10,176 nt of DNA from NCBI GenBank assembly GCA_016932145.1, contig JAFGDI010000331.1:1-10176 (forward strand), written 5' to 3'. Made by a program: the position numbers and the translations under genes. A model generated the notes under the pieces. It saw only the letters and a list, made by a program, of their open reading frames with translations. It ran no database searches and had not been told where the DNA came from. Of this stretch, positions 1 through 7,194 are shown piece by piece; the first letter of the stretch is position 1, and each line of letters opens with the position of its first letter. This stretch comes from Sedimentisphaerales bacterium. GTDB taxonomy: Bacteria > Planctomycetota > Phycisphaerae > Sedimentisphaerales > SM23-30.

Positions 1-804
1 GAGTCTGGGGTGTGGCATTGGGACGATGAGCTTACTCTGGAATTTAATGGTAAAAGAACATGCCTTTGTGCATTAGAGATAGAATATGAACCAGATATAC
101 CTACAATATTTCTGGCAGGTGATTCAACTGTAACTGATCAGCCGGCAGAGCCCTGGACTTCGTGGGGGCAGATGTTAACACTATTGTTCAAGCCGGAAAT
201 AGCTATAGCAAATTATGCTGAATCAGGCGAAACGCTGGCAGCTTTTACCGCAGAAAAGCGTTTTGCCAAGATATTCAGCCAGATTAAAAAAGGCGATTAT
301 TTATTTATCCAATTTGCCCATAATGACATGAAGCGGGGCACGCCAGAGCAAACCGGTTATGCGGAGGCATTAAGGCATTTGGTCAGTAAGACTCGTGATC
401 TGGGAGCCTGCCCGGTTCTGGTTACTTCGATGCATCGTCGCAGTTTTGATGACAATGGCAAGGTAAAAGATACTATGCAGGGTTATCCTGAGGCGATGGA
501 AGCAGTAGCGAGTATGGAAAATGTAGCTCTGCTTGATCTGCATGCAATGAGCAGTGAGCTTTATGAGGCATTGGGTCCGTCAGGGTCAGCTATCGCCTTT
601 CAGGACGGCACACATCATAATGCTTATGGCGCTTATGAAATAGCCCGTTGTGTAGCTCTGGCCATAAGTCGGGAGATGCCTGAGTTAAAGCCATACCTGA
701 CAGACGGGGCTGATGCATTCAGGCCGGCTGTTCCCGATGATATTGCCGGTCTTGATTTTCCCGTTAGCTTGCGAAGCTCAATAGAAAAGCCTGAGGGCGA
801 TTGA
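1..804 (+). CDS. GDSL/SGNH esterase, rhamnogalacturonan acetylesterase-like (5' partial)
   Basis: The reading frame is open to the first base of the window, so the true start lies upstream; the GTG at 10 is only the first possible start inside the window. Counting from that GTG, the SGNH signatures are in order: GDST with nucleophile Ser39, Gly73 in NYAESGE, Asn105 in FAHND, and D199-G-T-H202 as the Asp-His pair. GDSTVTDQ, SWGQML and DGTHHNAYGAYE are typical of the rhamnogalacturonan acetylesterase group (family CE12), which removes acetyl groups from pectin and related polysaccharides. The first 25 residues (WDDELTLEFNG) look like the tail of an N-terminal beta domain found in two-domain members, which fits a truncated gene. 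Such enzymes are usually exported, but the signal peptide would lie outside the window. The gene converges on the sensor kinase with 45 bases between stops. The fold and family are well supported; the exact substrate is inferred. Confidence 0.85.
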   Translation, partial: ESGVWHWDDELTLEFNGKRTCLCALEIEYEPDIPTIFLAGDSTVTDQPAEPWTSWGQMLTLLFKPEIAIANYAESGETLAAFTAEKRFAKIFSQIKKGDYLFIQFAHNDMKRGTPEQTGYAEALRHLVSKTRDLGACPVLVTSMHRRSFDDNGKVKDTMQGYPEAMEAVASMENVALLDLHAMSSELYEALGPSGSAIAFQDGTHHNAYGAYEIARCVALAISREMPELKPYLTDGADAFRPAVPDDIAGLDFPVSLRSSIEKPEGD

Positions 805-849
805 TATTTGCTCTTTGTATTCTGAGGCGAGATTGAACGGACGGGGACA

Positions 850-3800
850 TTACTTGATGTCGCCAGTTGGTGTATTTATCACTTTTTCTATATCTGCTTT
901 AAGTGATTCCAGTTCGCTGACCATATCTGAAATAGATTGTTCCAATGATTTGTCCTGCGGATTTTCCAGCAGGTTCTTTTCGGTAATATCGGCTCTTTCT
1001 TTAAGTTTGCAAGCTCCGATAGTACCAGCTATACCTTTGATCGTATGTAAAGCAGCAGCGGCTGAGTCGGTGTCATTTTTATTCAGGGCAAGGTTAAGTT
1101 CTGCGATCTGCTCAGGTGTCTTTTCCAGGAACCTGGCAATGGTTTTCATGTATAGCTCCTTATCGCCGCCGGCAAATCCCAGACCAGAGAAAGTGTCTAT
1201 CTTGTCTATCTGATTCAACTGCTCGAGCAATGAGGTTCTTTCTGATTCCTTGTTTGACCTGCTTATATAATCTCTTATCTTCCGATAGAGCAGGCCCGGA
1301 TTTATCGGCTTGGTAATATGGTCATTCATGCCGGCACTTTTACTGTTTTCCAGGTCTTCTTGCATAGCATTAGCAGTCATAGCCAGAATAGGCACTCCGG
1401 CAGTGTCTTTATCGTCCAGAGCTCTTATGGCTCGAGTGGCATCCAGGCCATTCATTACCGGCATTTCAATATCCATCAGAACCAGGTCAAAATGCTTTTC
1501 CTGTATCAGCTCTACAGCTTCTTTGCCATTATTGGCAATAGTTACCTTTGTCTTGGTCCTTTCCAAAAGATTTATCATTATTTCCTGATTAAGTTCCTGA
1601 TCTTCTACCAATAAGATATTAGTTCCGGTGAGATTGGGAACTATTTCTTTTGCTTTACGAACTGGGGTATGTACCGACAGGCCAAAGGCTTTTCTGATAG
1701 CAGTAATAAGATCGTTAGGGTTTATAGGCTTGGTAACGACACTTGCGAACCCATTATTAAGACAATCCTGAATGATATTTTCCCGATTATGTGAAGTAAC
1801 GGCAATAAGATGAGGATCTCTGGCCAGTTTGCATTTTTGTATTTCTCTGGCGGTAGCAGTGCCGTTCATGCCGGGCATTTGCCAGTCAATTATAGCCAGA
1901 TCAAATATTTTACCCGAATTATTGAGTATGTCCAGAGCTTCCTGACCACTGCTTGCCAAAGTAACGACCAACCCGGCAGAGATAGTCAGCTCACTGATAA
2001 TTTCCAGAGCGGTATGATTATCATCAACCACGAGTGCGTTTTTACCGGCTAGTTCAGGTATCTGATATGAGCTGTTTTCTGTATTTTGTGCAGGTACTCC
2101 CAGAGTAAGCTGTACGATAAAACTACTGCCTTTACCTTCCTGACTTTCAGCAGTAATACTGCCATCCATAAGCTCGGCAAGCTGTTTGCAGATAGCCAGT
2201 CCCAGCCCTGTGCCGCCAAAGCGTCTGGTAGTAGATTTTTCAGCCTGTGAATAGGGTTGGAACAGTTTGTCCAGAGACTCCTGGCGTATTCCTATGCCGG
2301 TGTCGGTAACGGTAAATTCAATTACGACATTACTCTTTTCTTGTCTCAATAAACTGGCATTAAGGGTAATGTCTCCTTTTTCGGTAAACTTAACGGCATT
2401 ACTCAGCAGATTAGTGAGTATTTGCGATATTCTTAAAGGGTCACCTGTAAGCCGTTGCGGTATATCCGGGTCGATCCTTATGTGCATTTCCACATTATTT
2501 TTTTCCGCACCAACAGCCAGGATCGTAGCATTATTATAAACAATGTCCTTGAGCGAGAAGTCAATGTTTTCAATATTAAGTTTATTTTCCTCTATCTTAC
2601 TTATATCAAGAATATCATTTATAATACCCAGCAGAGCATTGGCAGCCCGGTCTATTTTAGTTACAAAGTTATGTTGGATATCATCGAGAGTTGTTTCCTG
2701 AAGCAGGTGGTTCATGCCAATAACAACATTTATTGGTGTTCTGATCTCATGACTCATAGTAGCCAGGAACAAGCCCTTAGCCTTGGCGGTTGCCTCAACT
2801 TCTTTGCGGGCTACCTCAATTTGTTCAGCATCTTTCTGTTCAGTAATGTCAATGACAATACCCAAAACGCTCTCAAGGGTATGGTCCTCATTATAATAAC
2901 ATTCCCAGTTGCAGTTTACATGTCTGACAATACCATTGATAATAATGCGATAACTGGTAGAGCCATGAGGAATATCGCCACTGAAGATATTTCTGTAAGT
3001 TGTAATTACAGTTTTCAGGTCATCTGGATGTATATAAGAGATAAGGCTGTCAAATGTAAGTACGCCGTCAATATTGTGTTCACCCCAGACCGAAGCTGAA
3101 TTATAGACCAGCATTTGCTGTTTTTCAGAGTCATAGTTCCAGTAGTACATTTTAGCCAGAGCTGCTGCCTGAAGCAGATATTGCTCAGAATTTTTCAGCT
3201 CATTTTCCATTTCTACCCGGGTGGTTATGTCCTGAGATACTCCAATATAAACGGGCCTGTTATTTTCATCTGTGCCATAGCGGACTTTACTCCAGATGGT
3301 CTTGATCTTTTCATTATTTTCCCCGCTGTATATCTGGCCGGTATATTCAAAAGAATCTCCTGGCTTAGTCATTCCTTCCAGAAGGGTGAGCAATTCCTTA
3401 TTGTTAACAATTTTAGCCCGGAATACAGATCTGGGGCAAATGCCGTTATCCTGATATGCTATCCCCATGATCTTGAACATTTGCGGCGAGGCTATGACCG
3501 TATCGGCCATTTTATCAATTATCCAGCTACCAACACTGGTCATCTCCTGAGCATCGAGTAATTGTTCATAACTCTGCTTCATTTTCAGTTCGATGTTTTT
3601 CAGGCTGGTAATGTTTGACATGAAGGCCCCGATCTTGACTGCGTGGCCTGTAGAGTCTCTTTGTAAGGTAATAGCTCGTACCTGGAACCATAGCGGATGG
3701 CCGGAAAAGTTCAATCTGAACTCCATAGTGCATGAATTTTCCTGGCCAGATTCCAGCGTTTGCATCTTTATTCGAGTATCAACTTCATCGGAAAGGCTTA

Positions 3801-5502
3801 CATTTCGCCAGAACTCGCTGGCGGTTATTGTCTGGCGATCAATATTTTCTATGCCCTGGCATACCCAGAAATTCTTATCAGTTTTGATCTCTTCAGCGGG
3901 TATGTTCCACACCCAATAACAGCTTTTACCGACGGCCATGGCCATGTCCAGTAATTCATTTTTCTCTTGTATCTCTTTTTGGGCCTGTACCTTTTCTGTA
4001 ATGTCGTGAGCTATAAAGACTACTGCCTCACGATTAAATGTCAAAAATTCAATTGGGCGGGCGACGCCTACTATTGTCCTGCCTTTATTTTCAAATTGCA
4101 CTTCAATAGTAGTATTGTCAGAGCTGGCCTGCATGATAGCATAAGATATAAGCTCATGATTTTCTGGCCATATGTCTTTTATAGTTGGCTCTTTTTTCTT
4201 CTGGTTGCTTATGAGGATATTACCGCCCAGATCGATTATACCGCACCAAAGGGGTAATGAGTTCATAATAACAGAATTTTCGCGGTCTTTACGGGCCTGC
4301 TCTTCTTTGATCTTTTTGTACTGACGAATATAGATCAGCAGAGATAATAATGACAGGGTCAGAATTATTATAACCGCAATGGAACCCCATAAGTAAAGCA
4401 GTTCTTCCGCTGAAAGTTCTGGTTTAGTATTTATTAAGATGGTGTTATCTGGCAGTCTTTTCTGCAGCAGTCCCCATCTGCTCAACTGCTTATAATCGAA
4501 CTTACTGTCAAGTATCGGGTTAGTTAAAACAGCGGGCAATGGTTTATCTGGATTGGCTAATATTGAAGTCAGCATTTCCACAGCGATGCGGGCCTGAGTC
4601 TCTGCACAGGTCATTTTGCCGCCGATTATGCCATAGCCCATTCCCAGGTCCGTATTGGTGAATATCGGACTCGGACACATCTCCGATATCTCAGGGTATA
4701 TTTTCTCCATCTGAAAATAATTGCCTGCTGCGTCCCTTTGCCATATACCCATCATAACGATAGTCTGGTCTGGCAGTTGTTCCAGTTTCATCATTAACTC
4801 AGGAGTAGTTATCTGACAGCCATCCAGCCATATTGCTGATATATCCTGATATTTATTTATAGCACTCTTTGCCAGATTTCTATAGGTAGCGCCAGTTTCC
4901 GTATTATCAGTAATAAAGGCAATGTTTTTTAATTCGGGGAATAGCTCTCGGGCGACATCTATTGTCTTATATATTTCAGCATTTTGTACGACACCAGTAA
5001 TGTTCTTATAGCCTTCCAGCATTTCTGGCTTATAGTTACTTACGCCACAAAAAATGATGGGTATTTCTTTGAGACATTCTGCAGAGCAGGCCAGCAGGGC
5101 GGTAAAGGCATTGTCGTCTGTGGCTATTATAGCGTCTATATAACCTGCCGGATAGTCGCAGATAAGTCTCTCAGTGCGGGTGGTCCAGGTAGTAGAATTT
5201 CCGATTCGCTTACTGTTGAGATATTCAATATGCAATTCATAGTCAATTTCATACTTTTCCAGATAGTATTTGATAGAAAGACTTATCGCGTCGGTCCATT
5301 TATAACCCTGATGATATGAGTTCAAAAGAACTATGTTAACCTTTTGGGTTGAGTTATCGGTCAGTTTATTTATATAACTATTATAAACTAGGTCGTTGCT
5401 TGAATAGCTCTGCTTCTGAGCCAGACAAATACCCGGCAGAAAGCAGCCTGTTAGCAGCAAAACCAGCAAAAGTAGGATTTTTCTTTCTGTTTTTTGTGTC
5501 AT
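850..5502 (-). CDS. Hybrid sensor histidine kinase, ABC_sub_bind sensor, PAS repeats, HisKA-HATPase-REC-REC-Hpt
   Basis: A complete multi-step phosphorelay in one chain of 1,550 aa. Numbered from the ATG at 5502: signal peptide 1-28 with a lipobox-like LLTGC (Cys20) and a later LA-Q site; periplasmic domain about 55-345 resembling ABC_sub_bind sensors (VLLNSYHQGYKWTD, EYLNSKR); membrane helix about 368-392; four PAS/PAC-like modules about 408-503, 515-634, 650-762 and 772-889, each ending in a DIT/NIT motif; HisKA with His918 in MSHEIRTP; HATPase with N-box Asn1035, DTGIGI 1067-1072 and GGTGLGL 1096-1102; REC1 with Asp1206 and Lys1258; REC2 with Asp1344 and Lys1398; Hpt with His1486 in LHTIKG. 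Every catalytic residue is intact. AGGA at 5511-5514 lies 8 bases before the ATG and 5 before an adjacent in-frame GTG at 5505, so either could start. The expected role is sensing a periplasmic small ligand. No DNA-binding output or response regulator lies nearby, so the Hpt partner must be elsewhere. Confidence 0.95.
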   Translation of the reverse strand: MTQKTERKILLLLVLLLTGCFLPGICLAQKQSYSSNDLVYNSYINKLTDNSTQKVNIVLLNSYHQGYKWTDAISLSIKYYLEKYEIDYELHIEYLNSKRIGNSTTWTTRTERLICDYPAGYIDAIIATDDNAFTALLACSAECLKEIPIIFCGVSNYKPEMLEGYKNITGVVQNAEIYKTIDVARELFPELKNIAFITDNTETGATYRNLAKSAINKYQDISAIWLDGCQITTPELMMKLEQLPDQTIVMMGIWQRDAAGNYFQMEKIYPEISEMCPSPIFTNTDLGMGYGIIGGKMTCAETQARIAVEMLTSILANPDKPLPAVLTNPILDSKFDYKQLSRWGLLQKRLPDNTILINTKPELSAEELLYLWGSIAVIIILTLSLLSLLIYIRQYKKIKEEQARKDRENSVIMNSLPLWCGIIDLGGNILISNQKKKEPTIKDIWPENHELISYAIMQASSDNTTIEVQFENKGRTIVGVARPIEFLTFNREAVVFIAHDITEKVQAQKEIQEKNELLDMAMAVGKSCYWVWNIPAEEIKTDKNFWVCQGIENIDRQTITASEFWRNVSLSDEVDTRIKMQTLESGQENSCTMEFRLNFSGHPLWFQVRAITLQRDSTGHAVKIGAFMSNITSLKNIELKMKQSYEQLLDAQEMTSVGSWIIDKMADTVIASPQMFKIMGIAYQDNGICPRSVFRAKIVNNKELLTLLEGMTKPGDSFEYTGQIYSGENNEKIKTIWSKVRYGTDENNRPVYIGVSQDITTRVEMENELKNSEQYLLQAAALAKMYYWNYDSEKQQMLVYNSASVWGEHNIDGVLTFDSLISYIHPDDLKTVITTYRNIFSGDIPHGSTSYRIIINGIVRHVNCNWECYYNEDHTLESVLGIVIDITEQKDAEQIEVARKEVEATAKAKGLFLATMSHEIRTPINVVIGMNHLLQETTLDDIQHNFVTKIDRAANALLGIINDILDISKIEENKLNIENIDFSLKDIVYNNATILAVGAEKNNVEMHIRIDPDIPQRLTGDPLRISQILTNLLSNAVKFTEKGDITLNASLLRQEKSNVVIEFTVTDTGIGIRQESLDKLFQPYSQAEKSTTRRFGGTGLGLAICKQLAELMDGSITAESQEGKGSSFIVQLTLGVPAQNTENSSYQIPELAGKNALVVDDNHTALEIISELTISAGLVVTLASSGQEALDILNNSGKIFDLAIIDWQMPGMNGTATAREIQKCKLARDPHLIAVTSHNRENIIQDCLNNGFASVVTKPINPNDLITAIRKAFGLSVHTPVRKAKEIVPNLTGTNILLVEDQELNQEIMINLLERTKTKVTIANNGKEAVELIQEKHFDLVLMDIEMPVMNGLDATRAIRALDDKDTAGVPILAMTANAMQEDLENSKSAGMNDHITKPINPGLLYRKIRDYISRSNKESERTSLLEQLNQIDKIDTFSGLGFAGGDKELYMKTIARFLEKTPEQIAELNLALNKNDTDSAAAALHTIKGIAGTIGACKLKERADITEKNLLENPQDKSLEQSISDMVSELESLKADIEKVINTPTGDIK

Positions 5503-5508
5503 CACTGC

Positions 5509-5514
5509 TTTCCT
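5509..5514 (-). promoter_or_regulatory. Ribosome binding site of the sensor kinase
   Basis: AGGAAA on the minus strand precedes GTG (5505) and ATG (5502), which lie in tandem in the same frame. The spacing from AGGA is 5 and 8 bases respectively. I prefer the ATG on codon and spacing grounds. The choice changes the protein by one residue. Confidence 0.6.
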
Positions 5515-5622
5515 GACATAACAATATGCAACCAGGTTCGTAATTCATGCATTCTTAATCTTTTTGCATGGTCAATTCCTGTATCGGCTATGTGACAGGC
5601 AGAGTAAATTTCCTGCTTTGTG

Positions 5623-5650
5623 AGTATAAGTTCCAAAACAAATGTGACAA
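5623..5650 (-). promoter_or_regulatory. Predicted sigma70-type promoter of the sensor kinase
   Basis: On the minus strand, TTGTCA (5645-5650) and TATACT (5623-5628) each match five of six consensus bases and are separated by 16 bases. Transcription would start near 5616, giving a leader of about 110 bases before the kinase start. This is the best match I found by eye in the stretch upstream of the gene. It is a pattern match only. Confidence 0.5.
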
Positions 5651-5903
5651 TTGTTATGCCTTATCTGTGTAAACTACTGCAAATACTGGGGTTATTTGGG
5701 AATCGGCTCTATGTTTTTTCACCAACTATCATTTTTGTGCGAAAATATATTATTTAACCTTAAAAAACAGCCTGAAAGCATGTTTGTTATTGGACCAAAA
5801 GAGAAACTTTAACAGTAAAAAACTAATGTCTGTAAGATTATAAGACTATAGAGGGGGATTTTGAGATTTAGTGTCGGGGGGGGCAATAATATTTTATACA
5901 AAA

Positions 5904-5935
5904 ATAGCCTGCCGACATTTCTGTCAACAGGCTAT
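5904..5935 (-). terminator. Rho-independent terminator of the peroxiredoxin gene
   Basis: An inverted repeat with an 8-bp outer stem (ATAGCCTG/CAGGCTAT), two mismatches, then a 4-bp inner stem and a four-base loop. On the minus strand it is followed by TTTTT at 5900-5904 and more AT-rich sequence. On the plus strand no T-run follows, so it acts for the minus-strand gene ending at 5992. Confidence 0.75.
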
Positions 5936-5991
5936 AAAGAAAGTTAATTCCCGATTCAGTCGTTATCTATGTAATAGCGATATTTAGAAGG

Positions 5992-6573
5992 TCAGGCAAA
6001 GTACCTTTTCAGACCGTCGTTGTCTGGCTTCATACTTTTTTGCCCTTTGCTCCAGTTCGCCGGACATACTTCTCCGTTGATCTCGAAGTGCTGCAGGGCG
6101 TCAACCAGCCTTAAGGCTTCATCAACGCTGCGGCCAAGGGGCAGATTGTTTACAAGCTGATGTTGCACTATCCCTTGCTTGTCAATAAGGAACAGGCCTC
6201 TGAGGGCTACGCCATCATTTTCCAGAAGTACATCATAATCACGCGAAATACTCTTGGTAATGTCTGCTACCAGAGGGTATTTGACACCTTCAATACCACC
6301 CTGATGTTTCGGGGTGCTTACCCAGGCAAAGTGCGAGTAGTGCGAGTCAATACTCACACCGACTATCTCTACATCTTTTTTCTGAAACTCATCGTACTTC
6401 TCCTGAAAAGCATGTAGTTCAGTTGGGCAAACGAAGGTAAAGTCAAGCGGCCAGAAGAATAGCAAAACATACTTTTTGCCAATGTAGTCTGAAAGAGTCA
6501 GGGTCTCAAACTGACCGTTAACTACGGCTTTAGCAGTAAAATCCGGGGCTTTTTTCGTCACTAATACGCTCAT
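5992..6573 (-). CDS. Typical 2-Cys peroxiredoxin (AhpC/TSA, Prx1-like)
   Basis: A 193-aa cytosolic thiol peroxidase that reduces hydrogen peroxide and organic hydroperoxides. The peroxidatic Cys49 lies in DFTFVCPTE and is supported by Pro42, Thr46 and the conserved Arg125. The resolving Cys170 lies in GEVCPANW, as in typical 2-Cys enzymes that form an intersubunit disulfide. Length is normal for the family. Where over-oxidation-sensitive members carry GGLG, this protein has GGIEG (residues 92-96). It ends in KRYFA, so the C-terminal YF pair is present. Start choice is supported by GGAG at 6581-6584, seven bases before the ATG. It has its own promoter at 6623-6652 and terminator at 5904-5935, so it is probably monocistronic. 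No AhpF or thioredoxin reductase gene is adjacent, so the reductant is unknown; thioredoxin is the usual partner. It is divergent from the DUF3859-like gene. Confidence 0.95.
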   Translation of the reverse strand: MSVLVTKKAPDFTAKAVVNGQFETLTLSDYIGKKYVLLFFWPLDFTFVCPTELHAFQEKYDEFQKKDVEIVGVSIDSHYSHFAWVSTPKHQGGIEGVKYPLVADITKSISRDYDVLLENDGVALRGLFLIDKQGIVQHQLVNNLPLGRSVDEALRLVDALQHFEINGEVCPANWSKGQKSMKPDNDGLKRYFA

Positions 6574-6622
6574 ATTCTATCTCCATGTTATGTTTATAAT
6601 TAGTCATTTTTCTGTTCTCGTT

Positions 6623-6652
6623 ATTATAGGAGGGTGAAAAAACGATAGTCCA
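6623..6652 (-). promoter_or_regulatory. Predicted promoter of the peroxiredoxin gene
   Basis: A perfect TATAAT on the minus strand (6623-6628) with TGGACT (6647-6652, four of six matches) 18 bases upstream. Transcription would begin near 6616, about 43 bases before the ATG. The -35 region lies about 20 bases from that of the opposite DUF3859 promoter. Confidence 0.55.
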
Positions 6653-6672
6653 GAAAATATGACAAATTATGG

Positions 6673-6701
6673 TTTAACCGAAACTGTAGCTATGCTAAAA
6701 T
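6673..6701 (+). promoter_or_regulatory. Predicted extended -10 promoter of the DUF3859-like gene
   Basis: TGCTAAAAT at 6693-6701 matches the extended -10 pattern TGnTATAAT with one change. A weak -35, TTTAAC (6673-6678), lies 17 bases upstream. The expected start near 6708 is only about three bases before the ATG at 6711, which implies a leaderless or nearly leaderless mRNA. Confidence 0.45.
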
Positions 6702-6710
6702 GGTACTACT

Positions 6711-7130
6711 ATGGCAAAGATAAAAGCAGAGTTAAAGATATTGAATTACGGCATATATGATAAATTCGACCAGCAGGATAAGGACCTGCCGACACTGATC
6801 GAATATACCGATAAGATACCGGCCAGAGCTGGCACTGAGTTTGGTGTTACTGTCGAGATACGCAAAGCCAGAGGCGATATTATGCAATGGCGTATAGACC
6901 ATCCGCCATTTTGCGATAGTAAAGGTGACCCTGCCCCGGCATTTACCGGCGAATTCCGCGTTAATGGCTCAGAGTACAAATTCTTTCTGGGCGACTCTCT
7001 GTTTGAACCTCTGGCAGACATGCTGGGGCTCTGGCATCTGATTATCACTTGTCAGGGGAAAGAGTTGATGAGTAAAAAGCTAAAAGTGGTACCCCTGGCC
7101 GAATATCTGCGGGCAGTGCATGATATTTGA
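6711..7130 (+). CDS. DUF3859-like small protein of unknown function
   Basis: A 139-aa protein with no signal peptide or membrane helix, so probably cytosolic. It resembles the DUF3859 family pattern as I remember it: an early YGIY, then IPARAGTEFG (about 36-45), a DHPP motif (about 63-66), EFRVNG, an FLGDSLFEP segment (about 90-100), GLWHL, and a final GKELMSKKLKVV strand. The alternating hydrophobic pattern suggests a small beta-sandwich fold. The biochemical function is unknown and I do not assign one. There is no recognisable Shine-Dalgarno in front of the ATG, while a promoter -10 ends ten bases upstream, which points to leaderless translation. It is divergent from the peroxiredoxin gene and convergent with hisC. 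Other DUF3859 members I recall have a signal peptide, so a cytosolic form may be a separate subgroup. The gene itself is well supported; the family name is moderately so. Confidence 0.75.
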   Translation: MAKIKAELKILNYGIYDKFDQQDKDLPTLIEYTDKIPARAGTEFGVTVEIRKARGDIMQWRIDHPPFCDSKGDPAPAFTGEFRVNGSEYKFFLGDSLFEPLADMLGLWHLIITCQGKELMSKKLKVVPLAEYLRAVHDI

Positions 7131-7171
7131 CCAGGAGCTGTTTTATAAGCAATGCCAGATATAGTTTTAGC

Positions 7172-7191
7172 GTAACTGTTCACACGGTTAC
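7172..7191. terminator. Hairpin between convergent DUF3859-like gene and hisC
   Basis: GTAACTGT and ACGGTTAC form an 8-bp stem (one G-U type pair) around a four-base TCAC loop. It sits in the 64-base gap between convergent stops, the usual place for a shared terminator. Neither strand has a clean T-run after it, so it would be weak or would need a protein factor. Confidence 0.35.
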
Positions 7192-7194
7192 ACT

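Larger units (their letters stand above)
5506..5991. other. Gene-free stretch: kinase leader and promoter, then peroxiredoxin 3' region
   Basis: No convincing coding sequence on either strand. It holds the sensor-kinase promoter near 5623-5650, the kinase leader of about 110 bases, and the peroxiredoxin terminator at 5904-5935. The leader contains a small dyad, CATGCA at 5546-5551 and TGCATG at 5565-5570. The middle, 5651-5900, is AT-rich and has an uninterrupted run of eight G at 5876-5883. I see nothing else assignable there. Confidence 0.6.

Noticed and set aside
843..864. A hairpin at the convergent esterase/kinase ends as a terminator
   Set aside because: GGCGACAT can pair with ATGTCCCC with one mismatch, but the loop holds the kinase stop codon and neither strand has a T-run after it.
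815..4257. Many plus-strand open frames opposite the sensor kinase
   Set aside because: They are shadows of a 1,550-aa protein with intact domains throughout and show no recognisable motifs of their own.
5546..5570. CATGCA/TGCATG dyad in the kinase leader as a riboswitch
   Set aside because: A single 6-bp stem with a 13-base loop and no recognisable riboswitch core.
6594..6607. A possible PerR-type box upstream of the peroxiredoxin gene
   Set aside because: Only one half (TTATAAT) fits; the second half matches poorly, and a lone AT-rich half site is common in such DNA.
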